A model generated the notes under the pieces. The model saw nothing but the letters and a program-made list of their open reading frames with translations. It ran no database searches and had not been told where the DNA came from. This document shows positions 28,176-36,494 of a stretch of 64,000 bases of DNA, in pieces. Source of the DNA: Terriglobales bacterium. Lineage in GTDB: Bacteria > Acidobacteriota > Terriglobia > Terriglobales > Acidobacteriaceae. Positions within the stretch are counted from its first letter, which is position 1, and the number at the start of each line of letters is the position of its first letter. The stretch is from the NCBI GenBank assembly GCA_035561515.1, contig DATMXP010000013.1, positions 62,001 through 126,000 on the forward strand, written 5' to 3'. The position numbers and the translations under genes are program-made.

Positions 28176-28191
28176 GCGGGTACGTTACCGC
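28176..28191 (-). promoter_or_regulatory. LacI-type operator 6
   Basis: The minus strand reads GCGGTAACGTACCCGC, one base different from operators 1, 2 and 5. It lies immediately upstream of the third GH59 gene, close enough to cover its ribosome-binding region. An in-frame GTG at 28197 exists, but starting there would put the operator inside the gene. Confidence 0.8.
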
Positions 28192-28467
28192 AACCACGGC
28201 AAAAAATTAAAGGGTGCGATTCTCGGAACACTCGTTTGTGGGTGAAGAGTACCAAGCACACCTAACCCGTTCGGTCTCAAGTTCACTTTTGTTCACAACC
28301 GTGGACGTTCCGTTCAAAGTCCTTGATTAACCGGGCCCATATACCGAACATCGGTTCGGTTAAGTTCGGCGTGGTACCCCAGAAACAATCGTGGTCGCCG
28401 ACCCGATGGTCATCGCATCCGGGTCCGACAGGAAGTGACCACCGTCAGGACAGATCCAGAAGCGAAT
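28192..28467. other. Divergent intergenic region with GTTCGG repeats
   Basis: This lies between the divergent GH59-3 gene and the six-hairpin gene. GTTCGG occurs three times (28269, 28353, 28363), once as half of a short inverted repeat CCGAAC-ATCG-GTTCGG (28347-28362). This may be an operator. I see no LacI-type palindrome in front of the rightward gene. Confidence 0.35.
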
Positions 28468-30945
28468 ATGAAACGTAGAGACTTGTTGCAAGGTGCTGGT
28501 GCTCTGGCCGTGGGCTGTGTTTTTTCAGCCAAGCAGGCGCTCTCGTCCGTCGCGGAGGGGACGGGAGCCGAGGCGGACTTAACTGATGGAACACAGCAGG
28601 TGGAGTTCTGTGAGGCCGAGAGAGATGCGGGGCAAGAACCAAACGTCGAGATCGCAAAACAATGGTGGCCGCCTCAGCGCAACGTATGGACGCCGATTGG
28701 TTGGAAAGATCACTATTTTCGGTTCAACATTGTTTATAACGGCACGGTGATCTGCGAACCCTGTCCACACTTTGCACCTGTTCGTCCTCATGCTAAGCGC
28801 TGGAAAGACAAGAGTTTTCAACTCACCTTCACACCTACTAAAGACGGGATCCTTCCATCGCTCCCAAAAGAGCAGACTCAGTTGTGGCGAATTGATGGTG
28901 GTAGTGGCTTACAGGGCTGGGATCATACGCATGAAACCCCGTTACTTTGGACGGAATGGCGCTTGCAAGAAGGCGCGGTTGTGCGACAGACGATCTTTTC
29001 TCACATCCAGGGGGGCGGTGAAGTAGTCACCGGTGTCGAGCCACACTACGCCTGGATTCGTCTCGGGGTGACTCATGTGGACGAGTTGCGATCTGACAAG
29101 GAAATCCATTTCGTCATTCAGTTGAGTCGGGTCTACTACAAGCATGTGGAGCGCTATCGGTGGGAAGACGGAATTACCATCGATGTTGATCCCGCGGCCG
29201 CTCCCTACCCGATTGCTTTGACCTCCGAAACTCTTAACGTGAACGGAGAAGCGGGCCTGCGGCTAGTGGAGCCCGACGGTCGTGTGAGATTAATATCGCT
29301 GCCCCAGCCTGGGGCGAGCATTGCCTTCGCCGATACAGCGCAAGGCATCTATGGGCTAAAGGTCACCCTCAGCAGTAGGGTCGGAGCCTATGTCGACCTC
29401 CTAGTACCTATGCTGCCCGAAAGCCGGGAGAATGTGGACAGCGAGCGCAAACTTGGTTTCGAAGGAGCACTCGCAGAGTGCGATCGTTACTGGTCCAAAA
29501 GACCAGCCACTGCCGCGCGGGTCGACGTTGCAGAGGAGTACGTGAGCCGCGTAATCGACCGTAGTATCAAATTTGCTGAAATCATCGCGGAAAGGGATTA
29601 CGAGAACGGCGATTACACGTTTCTAACCGGCTCCTGGGGATACGACAATCTGTGGAGCACACCAACCTCCATGACGAGCCACATGTTCCTTAGCCTGCTC
29701 GGCTACCACGACTGTGTTGCACGCCATATTGCACTGTTTCGAAAGTATCAAGGGTCCGTAAAACCACCTGGCCCAGCCTATGACCTTCATCCTGGGTACT
29801 ACAGTACGCCAAGAACGTTGACCGCATTCGACTGGCTGACCGATCATGGCGCTATTCTGCATCAGGTGTGCACGCATGCGCTGCTTTCTGATGACGCAGG
29901 ATTCATTGAGGGATGGAGCGATTCCATCTTAAAAGCGTGCGATTTCATCAAGGATTCATGCGCGAAGACGAATCACGACGGCATCAAAGGACTTCTTCCT
30001 CCTGCGGTTGCAACGGATGAGATTATTCCAACCCAGGCAATCTGGAGTCTGGCGTGGCATTACAAGGGACTCTGTACGGCAGTACGTTTGCTGAAACGAA
30101 TGCGTCACAGCCGGGCTGGGGAATTCGAAGAGTTTGCGAACCGCTTAAGGAGCACTTTTGTTGCTGCCTATCGCGAGCGCTCGGCGTCAGCACCGATGTG
30201 GACAGATGCGGCCGGCCGGAAACGCCGTAAACCTCCGACCACACTGTCGGTCACGCCAATGCCCTCGCACCCCTTCAGCGATGCGTTTTATTTGGATGGT
30301 GGCCCGATGGTGTTGGTGTGGGCGGGATTGCTAAATGCTGACGACGAACTAATGCGATCGTGCGTGCAATTCTTCCGGGAAGGTCCAAACACTAAACTTT
30401 ATGGCTACCGGTCGAATCCTCTTGCTCGTCCGGTATTGATTCGTGAGATCTCGAGTTGCGAGCCGTGCTATAGCTGGAACATCTTTCATTCGTGGCAGCT
30501 TGGTGAACGGCAGCAATTTCTTCAAGGTTTGTACAGTCTCCTTGCCGGGGCGCTCTCCAACCAAACTTATATCGGCTGTGAACACCGTCACGGAATTCAG
30601 GCCACGCAATGTGTTCCGTATGTAGCTTTTGCCCTTGCTCGGTTGTCAGTCCTTGATGATGAATTTCGAGAGGGAGAACTGCACGTGCTGCGGATTTGCC
30701 CGCTTGCCTGGATCACTACCGACCGTGAGACCAAGTTTGAGAATATGCCGACCCTTTATGGCGTCGTCGATCTTTCTTTCAAACTATCGAAGGGACGGAA
30801 AGAGCTGGTTGTTTCTTTCAAAGGCAAGTGGAGGGAAAAGCCGCCGAGAGTGGTACTGCATGCCCCACCAGTGCCGGGCTTGACGTCCGTAACCGTGAAT
30901 GGAGTACGCCAAACGACCAGGGGACAGGTTATTGTCGAGGTTTAG
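28468..30945 (+). CDS. Tat-exported six-hairpin glycosidase-like protein, family not assigned
   Basis: An 825-residue protein starting at ATG 28468, with a twin-arginine-like signal (MKRRDLLQGAGALAVG). A beta-rich N-terminal part (about 60-340) is followed by an (alpha/alpha)6-toroid-like part of the kind seen in amylo-1,6-glucosidases and rhamnosidases. Segments include TGSWGYDNLWSTPTSMTSHM, ATDEIIPTQAIWSLAW, MPSHPFSDAFYLDGG and SWNIFHSWQLGERQQF. A C-terminal beta-sandwich closes it (TSVTVNGVRQTTRGQVIVEV). I cannot place it in a numbered GH family. It has no LacI-type operator, but lies beside the locus. It could act on another linkage of the same polymer. Confidence 0.7.
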   Translation: MKRRDLLQGAGALAVGCVFSAKQALSSVAEGTGAEADLTDGTQQVEFCEAERDAGQEPNVEIAKQWWPPQRNVWTPIGWKDHYFRFNIVYNGTVICEPCPHFAPVRPHAKRWKDKSFQLTFTPTKDGILPSLPKEQTQLWRIDGGSGLQGWDHTHETPLLWTEWRLQEGAVVRQTIFSHIQGGGEVVTGVEPHYAWIRLGVTHVDELRSDKEIHFVIQLSRVYYKHVERYRWEDGITIDVDPAAAPYPIALTSETLNVNGEAGLRLVEPDGRVRLISLPQPGASIAFADTAQGIYGLKVTLSSRVGAYVDLLVPMLPESRENVDSERKLGFEGALAECDRYWSKRPATAARVDVAEEYVSRVIDRSIKFAEIIAERDYENGDYTFLTGSWGYDNLWSTPTSMTSHMFLSLLGYHDCVARHIALFRKYQGSVKPPGPAYDLHPGYYSTPRTLTAFDWLTDHGAILHQVCTHALLSDDAGFIEGWSDSILKACDFIKDSCAKTNHDGIKGLLPPAVATDEIIPTQAIWSLAWHYKGLCTAVRLLKRMRHSRAGEFEEFANRLRSTFVAAYRERSASAPMWTDAAGRKRRKPPTTLSVTPMPSHPFSDAFYLDGGPMVLVWAGLLNADDELMRSCVQFFREGPNTKLYGYRSNPLARPVLIREISSCEPCYSWNIFHSWQLGERQQFLQGLYSLLAGALSNQTYIGCEHRHGIQATQCVPYVAFALARLSVLDDEFREGELHVLRICPLAWITTDRETKFENMPTLYGVVDLSFKLSKGRKELVVSFKGKWREKPPRVVLHAPPVPGLTSVTVNGVRQTTRGQVIVEV

Positions 30946-31134
30946 AGGGCGGCCAGCCAGTGGGTAGATACAAGCCCGCTACCGAGTGAAGAATTGGAGC
31001 AAATTCTCCACTTACCGGGCGATTGCTTCGCATGACACATGGAGCTCTGTCTAAATTTGACGCACGCATTGGAGATACAGGCGTGCGACAATAAGGGTCG
31101 GAATTCCAGGTAATGGGCGTTTCGAGCGAAACCC

Positions 31135-31380
31135 ATGTCATCCATCAAAGAGTTCAGGTGTGAGGTTTGCGGCACGGTAAGCGCGAATCCGACTCACTGG
31201 TTTGTGATCCAGTGCGGGAGCGAGGAACTCAAGCTGATGAAATGGAGTATGGAGGCTGCCCTGGCCAAGGGTGCGCGCCATTACTGCGGAGAGGCGCATG
31301 CTCAGGTTTACATCAGCCGATGGCTTGACGCCGCATGCACGCCAGCGAAGCCTGATTTCAATCGAGCTTCGAGGGAGTAG
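31135..31380 (+). CDS. Small cysteine-rich protein, probable zinc-binding
   Basis: An 81-residue protein. A CEVCG knuckle at about residues 9-13 is followed by a WFVIQ strand and an LKLMKW helix. HYCGEAH near residue 49-55 could supply the remaining Cys/His ligands of a treble-clef or ribbon. Proteins of this build recur in Acidobacteriota as far as I recall, without known function. It stands alone, with 189 bases before it and no clear promoter. No other function can be read. Confidence 0.65.
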   Translation: MSSIKEFRCEVCGTVSANPTHWFVIQCGSEELKLMKWSMEAALAKGARHYCGEAHAQVYISRWLDAACTPAKPDFNRASRE

Positions 31381-31701
31381 TTTCAGCGCTGCCGTGTATT
31401 CCTATTGCGGACTATCTAGCACGGGTACAACTTCCGCGCCCCGGTTAGATATCTCAATCGAACTTCTTCGTTGGTTCCGTCAGATTAACTCTCCGGGTTG
31501 TTGTTCGCGCAAAGTGGCATGATTCCCGCACAATGTGCGCAATTATCTTCACACGCGTTAGTTCCAAAAAGGGAATACCTATCTACGGCTAATTTTGAAG
31601 GGCCAATTGCGGAATCAAAGTTGCATTAACTCCTGAGTGTCTGCTGCAGAATGCCCAAAGCAGGCCGGTCCCCACACTCAAATTAATTTTCAGGAGGGTC
31701 G
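31381..31701. other. Intergenic region upstream of PEP-CTERM gene
   Basis: No gene pattern is seen in this 321-base stretch. It contains the sigma-54-like site at 31515-31530 and a strong Shine-Dalgarno (CAGGAGGG) just before ATG 31702. The rest may be a leader of about 160 bases. Confidence 0.5.
31515..31530 (+). promoter_or_regulatory. Possible sigma-54 promoter of PEP-CTERM gene
   Basis: TGGCATGATTCCCGCA has the GG (-24) and GC (-12) dinucleotides separated by the 10 bases required for RpoN. TGGCA is the canonical -24 element; the -12 has CCGCA in place of TTGCA. PEP-CTERM genes in some bacteria are driven by RpoN with PrsK/PrsR. Confidence 0.4.
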
Positions 31702-32343
31702 ATGAGGAGTCGGTCTCTACTGCTCGTAGTGTTGCTATTTGTCTTTGCGGCTTCGTCTGCCATTGCCGATGTTCTTAATTTCAACAATGTGCCCGACGCA
31801 ACCGTGCTCAATACTTACTACACGGGTGTTACTTTTTCGTGTGTTTCTTGCGGATCGGGATCTGGGCCGGACGTGTATGCCAGGGGTGATGGTACGAACA
31901 ATGTAATTTCCGTGTTCAGCACCGGGCTACCGTTCTTTGATGCGCGATGGGGCGGAATCAAAGCTGCGTTTGACACAGCGCAACGCTACGTCAGCATCGA
32001 TGCCAAAGCGGTGCTTCCTCCGGAGTACATGGGAACACCCACGAATCATCCCTGGATACAGTTCTACGATTCGAGCGACAATATCCTCGGCAGTGTCTAT
32101 TACCCGTTCGCATACGGTGATGCGGGTTACGGAACCTACCAAACCCTGAGTCTTGAAACCGGCGCCGACAATATTGCGTACGTAATCTTCTCCAGCCAGC
32201 ACAGTAGTGGGCCCGCCGTTTACGGAGAATTCGACAACCTGACGTACCGGGTTGGTACTCCGGGAACGGTGCCGGAACCTTCCACTGTGCTTCTGCTTGG
32301 GGGTGGCGCGTTCGCTCTGTTGCTGAAGAAACGGTCGAAGTAG
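31702..32343 (+). CDS. PEP-CTERM sorting domain protein
   Basis: An exported 213-residue protein with a signal peptide (ending AIADV), a beta-sandwich body, and a C-terminal sorting tail. The tail is VPEPSTVLLLGGGAFALLLKKRSK in pattern: the PEP motif, a hydrophobic helix and a basic end. Exosortase would cut at the PEP motif, and the protein is expected at the cell surface or in exopolysaccharide. The body has a single CVSC pair and no enzyme motif I know. Start ATG 31702 follows AGGAGGG at good spacing. A strong terminator follows at 32368. Confidence 0.9.
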   Translation: MRSRSLLLVVLLFVFAASSAIADVLNFNNVPDATVLNTYYTGVTFSCVSCGSGSGPDVYARGDGTNNVISVFSTGLPFFDARWGGIKAAFDTAQRYVSIDAKAVLPPEYMGTPTNHPWIQFYDSSDNILGSVYYPFAYGDAGYGTYQTLSLETGADNIAYVIFSSQHSSGPAVYGEFDNLTYRVGTPGTVPEPSTVLLLGGGAFALLLKKRSK

Positions 32344-32367
32344 CAGTTTGTCGTTAGCTTCCCTCGT

Positions 32368-32391
32368 GGGCCGCACGAGCGGCCCTTTTTG
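32368..32391 (+). terminator. Rho-independent terminator after PEP-CTERM gene
   Basis: The stem GGGCCGC (32368-32374) and GCGGCCC (32379-32385) has a 4-base loop and is followed by TTTTTG. Confidence 0.92.
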
Positions 32392-32452
32392 TTTCTCTCT
32401 CGCATCACTGAAACGGAATAGCCAGATGTGTACACTGCCGCTCGGGTGACAT

Positions 32453-32623
32453 ATGGATAGCAAGTCATTTGGATGTGAAAGCTGTGGTTTGAGACGGCGG
32501 GCGGAACGGAAGCCAAATTCACTTCTGGCCAGAATCTGGAGATGGCACACCGGGTGGTGTCCGGGATGGAAAGCGTATCAGCGAGCCATTTCGGATGAAC
32601 AGGCACGCGCGAAGAACAGCTGA
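32453..32623 (+). CDS. 56-residue cysteine-containing conserved small protein
   Basis: This small gene reads MDSKSFGCESCGLRRRAER in its first part, then a tryptophan-rich stretch with RWHTGWCPGWKAYQ, and ends with TGA at 32621. C8-x2-C11 with H32 and C36 could bind one metal ion. The dense Cys/Trp pattern and normal codon use argue for a real gene, and I recall similar short proteins in Acidobacteriota. The Shine-Dalgarno is weak (GGGTGA). It heads a group of three small genes. Function unknown. Confidence 0.65.
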   Translation: MDSKSFGCESCGLRRRAERKPNSLLARIWRWHTGWCPGWKAYQRAISDEQARAKNS

Positions 32624-32692
32624 CGTGGGCGCTGAAAAAGATTTCGTTCTGTAACGATCCACGCTTATCTGCATTTATTCGGATGACAACCC

Positions 32693-32782
32693 ATGCGAGA
32701 CGTAATCACCATAGCCTTGATATTTCTGGTCTGGCTGGCTCTGAACCGCTGGATCTTGCCCAAACTAGGTGTTCCAACATGA
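32693..32782 (+). CDS. Short membrane peptide; candidate selenoprotein if TGA 32780 is read through to 32851
   Basis: ATG 32693 opens a 29-residue peptide with one transmembrane helix (VITIALIFLVWLALNRW) ending LPKLGVPT before TGA at 32780-32782. The frame then continues 22 codons to TAA 32849-32851. Starting 15 bases after the TGA is a hairpin GGCC-GCGGGTC-GGCC (32798-32812, plus a T-A pair). Its loop carries GGT 23-25 bases downstream, near where a bacterial SECIS would place its loop. If TGA encodes selenocysteine the protein has 52 residues with Sec30 after the helix. The conservative reading is a simple 29-residue peptide, or no gene at all. The DUF302 gene follows with its own AAGGAGG. 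Confidence 0.45.
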   Translation: MRDVITIALIFLVWLALNRWILPKLGVPT

Positions 32783-32863
32783 GCTTCTCCCACGAATGGC
32801 CGCGGGTCGGCCAAGGACGAGCCATCTCAATCATCGTGTGAGCGGAAGTAAGGAGGAAGAGCC

Positions 32864-33244
32864 ATGACATACAGGAAGAAATCTTCCTACTCGCCTGAGG
32901 AGCTAGACCAGCGTTTGCGCCAAGCCGCGCAGCGGCACAAGTTCGGCGTACTTCATGTGCATGATCTGAAGGCTACGCTTCAGTCGAAGGGTTTCGATCT
33001 CGGGCGGGAATGCCGAGTTTATGACGTTTGCAATCCACAGGCGGCGGTGAAGGCGCTGAACTCGGAGATGGCAGCCTCTACAGTCCTGCCCTGCAGAATC
33101 TCGATTTTCAGTGACGGCAAGGGCAGCGTGGTCGCGACCGTGCACCCGACCGACCTGCTGAAAGCAACCGGGATCAACGGCGTAGAGGAACTCGCGGCGG
33201 AAGTCGAACGCGAGATTGTGGCCATCATAGACGAAACAGTTTGA
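32864..33244 (+). CDS. DUF302 family protein
   Basis: A soluble 126-residue protein matching DUF302: KFGVLHVHDLKATLQSKGF, a C-N-P-Q-A-A turn (VYDVCNPQAAVKAL), LPCRISIFSDGKG and VHPTDLL. The family is found alone or fused in many bacteria, sometimes near redox or oxidative stress genes; its activity is not known to me. Start ATG 32864 is preceded by AAGGAGG. A strong terminator follows, so it ends the small-gene cluster. Confidence 0.88.
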   Translation: MTYRKKSSYSPEELDQRLRQAAQRHKFGVLHVHDLKATLQSKGFDLGRECRVYDVCNPQAAVKALNSEMAASTVLPCRISIFSDGKGSVVATVHPTDLLKATGINGVEELAAEVEREIVAIIDETV

Positions 33245-33268
33245 GTCAATACGCTTCTTCACAAAGGG

Positions 33269-33300
33269 ATAGGTCGCTGCCTGCGACCTATTCTTGTTTT
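33269..33300 (+). terminator. Rho-independent terminator after DUF302 gene
   Basis: A 9-bp perfect stem ATAGGTCGC (33269-33277) with GCGACCTAT (33283-33291) is followed by a T-rich run. Confidence 0.88.
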
Positions 33301-33395
33301 GCAGGCAACAATAATAAGGCTGCAAGAGCCGACATGGCGGAGTCGGGCGAAAGGCTTATCCATGGTAATTTTCCGCCCGGGTGGGGTCTAAGTCC

Positions 33396-33424
33396 TTGAC
33401 GATGCTGGAGTGTAGCCGTTTAAT
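33396..33424 (+). promoter_or_regulatory. Predicted sigma-70 promoter of the nucleoside salvage operon
   Basis: TTGACG (33396-33401) and TTTAAT (33419-33424) are separated by 17 bases. The predicted start lies about 45 bases before cdd. Confidence 0.65.
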
Positions 33425-33474
33425 GAGCTATTACATTCCCGCCTAACCAGAATTCAGCCGGGACCCGGAGACTC

Positions 33475-33894
33475 ATGGACGGCACTCCTGCAAAAGCGGT
33501 TTTGTCCGCCGAGGAAAAGCAGCGTCTTGTCGACAAAGCGGTAGCGATGCTCGATCGAGCATATGCTCCATATTCCAAGTTTCGAGTGGGAGCGGCCATC
33601 GTTACGGAGGCCGGGAATGTTTATACCGGCTGCAACGTTGAGAATGCTTCGTATGGACTAACCATCTGCGCCGAAAGGGCAGCGATCTTCAGCGCGATAG
33701 CCGCCGAAGGTCCCAAGATGAAGCTGCGAGCGGTGGTGGTTCTCAACAGCCAGAACATGGCGTGTTCGCCGTGCGGCGCCTGCCGGCAGGTGATTTTCGA
33801 ATTTGGCGCGAACGTGCTGGTAGTCTACCAGGGCAATGGCGGACTCGCCGAGGCTACAGCAAGCCAACTCCTTCCCGCAGGATTCCATTTCTGA
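33475..33894 (+). CDS. cdd: Cytidine deaminase
   Basis: A cytoplasmic zinc enzyme that converts cytidine and deoxycytidine to uridine and deoxyuridine. At 139 residues it is of the short tetrameric type. Zinc ligands are Cys65, Cys100 and Cys103 (TICAERAA and PCGACRQV), with catalytic Glu67. The substrate segment NVENASYG precedes them. It is the first gene of an operon with pyrimidine phosphorylase (overlap TGATG), NupC, purine phosphorylase and a uridine kinase. Uridine formed here is substrate for the next enzyme. Confidence 0.95.
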   Translation: MDGTPAKAVLSAEEKQRLVDKAVAMLDRAYAPYSKFRVGAAIVTEAGNVYTGCNVENASYGLTICAERAAIFSAIAAEGPKMKLRAVVVLNSQNMACSPCGACRQVIFEFGANVLVVYQGNGGLAEATASQLLPAGFHF

Positions 33895-35210
33895 TGCGAG
33901 TGGTCGATCTCATCCGGCGAAAGCGAGACGGTGGAGAACTGTCGCGGGAAGAAATTTCGGCAATCATCGCTGAATACACAAAAGGTGCTATTCCCGATTA
34001 CCAGATTTCCGCGCTTCTGATGGCGATCGTGCTGCGGAAGCTCACAAGAGCAGAACTCGCAGCACTCACCGAGGCGATGTTGCACTCGGGGCAGGTCCTG
34101 GATTTCAGCCATCTTCCGGCAGCGAAGGTAGATAAGCATTCCACGGGAGGAGTCGGGGACAAGACTTCGTTGATTCTCGCTCCGATCGTGGCGTGTGAAG
34201 GTCTTTACGTGCCGATGATCAGCGGTCGAGGACTCGGTCACACGGGCGGAACGCTGGATAAGCTTGAGTCCATTCCTGGATTCAACGTGAACTTGTCGCT
34301 TCCGGATTTTCGCCGCGTTTTGACGACGTCCAACTGCGGCCTGATTGGGCAGACAGCTGAGATTGCACCCGCAGACAAGAAACTGTACGCCTTGCGTGAC
34401 GTGACCGGCACAGTGGAAAGTCCGTTTCTGATCTGCGCGTCAATCATGAGCAAGAAACTTGCCGAAGGTGTAGACGCACTGGTGCTCGACGTGAAAACCG
34501 GATCAGGCGCCTTCATGAAAAAGAAGGAAGACGCCGTTTTCCTTGCGGAGTTGATGGTCGAGACCGGCGTGCGCATGGGCAAGAAAATGGTGGCGCTGAT
34601 TACGGACATGGACCAACCACTGGGGAAGATGGTCGGAAACGCGCTGGAGATCGCAGAGTGTATTGATGTGCTGAACGGCGGCGGGGCCGAGGACCTGAGA
34701 GAGCTGAGCCTGCAGTTGTCGGCGTGGATGTTTTACCTGGGCGGGCGTACGGGATCTGTTGCGGAAGGATACAAACTGGCCGAGAAGACGATCGTGTCTG
34801 GCAAGGCGAAGGAGAAGTTCCGGGAGATCATCCGGCTTCAGGGTGGCGACGAGCGAGTGATCGATTATCCCGAGAGACTGCCGCAGGCTCGCCACAAAAT
34901 AGATTTCACTTCGGCGCAGGTGGGATTCGTGGCGTCGATGGATTGCGAACGGATTGGGACTGCATCGGTGGTTTTGGGCGGCGGCCGCGAAAAGAAAGAA
35001 GATGCCGTAGATCCTGCGGTGGGACTCGTGCTGCACAAGAAAGTGGGCGAAGAGGTGGGGGCAGGCGAACCGCTGTGCACGATGTACTACAACAGCGATG
35101 CACGGCTGCAAGAAGCTGTGGGAATGCTGCGTGCGGGATATCACATTGCGCCAGTTGCCCCGGAGACGCCGCGGACATTGATACACCAAATTATTGAGAG
35201 AACGGCTTAA
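33894..35210 (+). CDS. Pyrimidine-nucleoside (thymidine) phosphorylase
   Basis: It splits uridine or thymidine with phosphate into the base and (deoxy)ribose-1-phosphate. ATG 33894 overlaps the cdd stop as TGATG; an upstream extension of the frame lies wholly inside cdd and is not coding. Length is 438 residues, as in DeoA/Pdp. Family signatures are KHSTGGVGDKTSL, SGRGLGHTGGTLDKLESIPG, and the phosphate-binding and Lys-rich segments LDVKTGSGAFMKK. The C-terminal alpha/beta domain is complete. The gene could be deoA or pdp; specificity cannot be told. Confidence 0.93.
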   Translation: MRVVDLIRRKRDGGELSREEISAIIAEYTKGAIPDYQISALLMAIVLRKLTRAELAALTEAMLHSGQVLDFSHLPAAKVDKHSTGGVGDKTSLILAPIVACEGLYVPMISGRGLGHTGGTLDKLESIPGFNVNLSLPDFRRVLTTSNCGLIGQTAEIAPADKKLYALRDVTGTVESPFLICASIMSKKLAEGVDALVLDVKTGSGAFMKKKEDAVFLAELMVETGVRMGKKMVALITDMDQPLGKMVGNALEIAECIDVLNGGGAEDLRELSLQLSAWMFYLGGRTGSVAEGYKLAEKTIVSGKAKEKFREIIRLQGGDERVIDYPERLPQARHKIDFTSAQVGFVASMDCERIGTASVVLGGGREKKEDAVDPAVGLVLHKKVGEEVGAGEPLCTMYYNSDARLQEAVGMLRAGYHIAPVAPETPRTLIHQIIERTA

Positions 35211-35219
35211 AGGAGATAT

Positions 35220-36488
35220 ATGGGCCGCTTCGTTGGAATCCTCGGGATCATTACCTTACTCGCGCTCGGCTGGCTTATGTCGACTAACCGGCGTGCTATT
35301 CGGCTGAAGACTGTGGCTTGGGGTTTAGGCCTTCAGTTTGTGTTTGCTCTGTTCGTCCTGAAGGTGGAAGTCGGGCGGACCCTGTTCGCTAAGGCCGGAC
35401 ACGGTGTCGAAAAGTTTCTGGGCTTCTCGGTTGCTGGATCATCTTTCGTGTTCGGCGAACTCGGAAAGGGCTCCGCCGGCAACCTGGGATTTGCCTTCGC
35501 CTTCTACATTCTGCCGACGATCATCTTTGTGTCGGCATTCTTCGCGGTGATGTATCACTTCGGCATCATGCAGATCATCATCAAGGTCTTTGCGTGGGTG
35601 ATGAAGCGAGTGATGGGGGCGAGCGGTGCGGAATCGCTTGACGTAGCGGCATCCATTTTCATGGGTCAAACCGAAGCCCCGCTGACGATCCGTCCATTCT
35701 TGCCCTCGCTTACCCGTTCCGAGTTGATGACGGTAATGACTGCGGGTATGGCGCACGTTTCGGGCAGCATCATGGCGGCCTATATTGCTTTCGGCGTAAA
35801 GGCCGAACACCTGTTGAGCGCGGTGATTATGACCGCACCGGGCACCCTCCTGATGGCGAAGATCCTTGTACCCGAAACCGAAACTCCTCTTACAGGCGGG
35901 AGGGAAGTGCCAGGAGCCCAGGCGGCTGCCGCCGAAGTGAAGCTCGAGAACGGCGAGATGGAAGAGAAGCGCGAAGCCAACGTGCTGGGCGCGATCGCGA
36001 AGGGAACATCCGATGGACTGCATCTCGCATTGAATGTGGCGGCGATGCTGATCGCTTTTATTGCGCTGATCGCGCTCGTAAACGGCATCATGGGCTGGAC
36101 ACACAGCCATCTGGCCTGGTTTCCTGCGAGTCTCGAGAGTGTGTTCGGGGTGATATTTGCGCCCATCGCGTGGGTGATAGGAATCCCCTGGAAGGACTGC
36201 CTGGCGATTGGCAACCTGCTAGGTACACGCATGGTGGTGAATGAACTGGTGGCGTACTCGATGATGGGTGCGCAGCAGGCCGTGCTTGATCCGCGTTCGT
36301 TTACGATCGCCACATTTGCTCTTTGCGGTTTCGCCAATTTCAGTTCTATCGGAATCCAGATTGGCGGCATTTCAGCGCTGGCGCCGAATCGGCGTAGCGA
36401 TCTGGCAAAGCTCGGTTTCCGTGCGATGATTGCCGGCACCATGGCGAACCTGATGTCCGCATCGATTGTTGGCATTCTGATTGGCTAG
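35220..36488 (+). CDS. nupC: Concentrative nucleoside transporter (NupC family)
   Basis: An inner-membrane cation-coupled nucleoside importer of 422 residues with about ten hydrophobic helices. CNT motifs include the ALFVLKVEVGR segment, MGQTEAPLTIRPFL (nucleoside and ion site) and GTRMVVNELVAY. ALCGFANFSSIGIQIGG follows toward the C terminus. A glutamate-rich loop (about 225-255) lies between helices. AAGGAG stands directly before the ATG. It supplies the salvage enzymes of the same operon. Confidence 0.93.
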   Translation: MGRFVGILGIITLLALGWLMSTNRRAIRLKTVAWGLGLQFVFALFVLKVEVGRTLFAKAGHGVEKFLGFSVAGSSFVFGELGKGSAGNLGFAFAFYILPTIIFVSAFFAVMYHFGIMQIIIKVFAWVMKRVMGASGAESLDVAASIFMGQTEAPLTIRPFLPSLTRSELMTVMTAGMAHVSGSIMAAYIAFGVKAEHLLSAVIMTAPGTLLMAKILVPETETPLTGGREVPGAQAAAAEVKLENGEMEEKREANVLGAIAKGTSDGLHLALNVAAMLIAFIALIALVNGIMGWTHSHLAWFPASLESVFGVIFAPIAWVIGIPWKDCLAIGNLLGTRMVVNELVAYSMMGAQQAVLDPRSFTIATFALCGFANFSSIGIQIGGISALAPNRRSDLAKLGFRAMIAGTMANLMSASIVGILIG

Positions 36489-36494
36489 GTTGAA

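Noticed and set aside
33762..33893. Upstream start for the pyrimidine phosphorylase
   Set aside because: It lies wholly inside cdd in another frame; ATG 33894 with the TGATG overlap matches the family N terminus.
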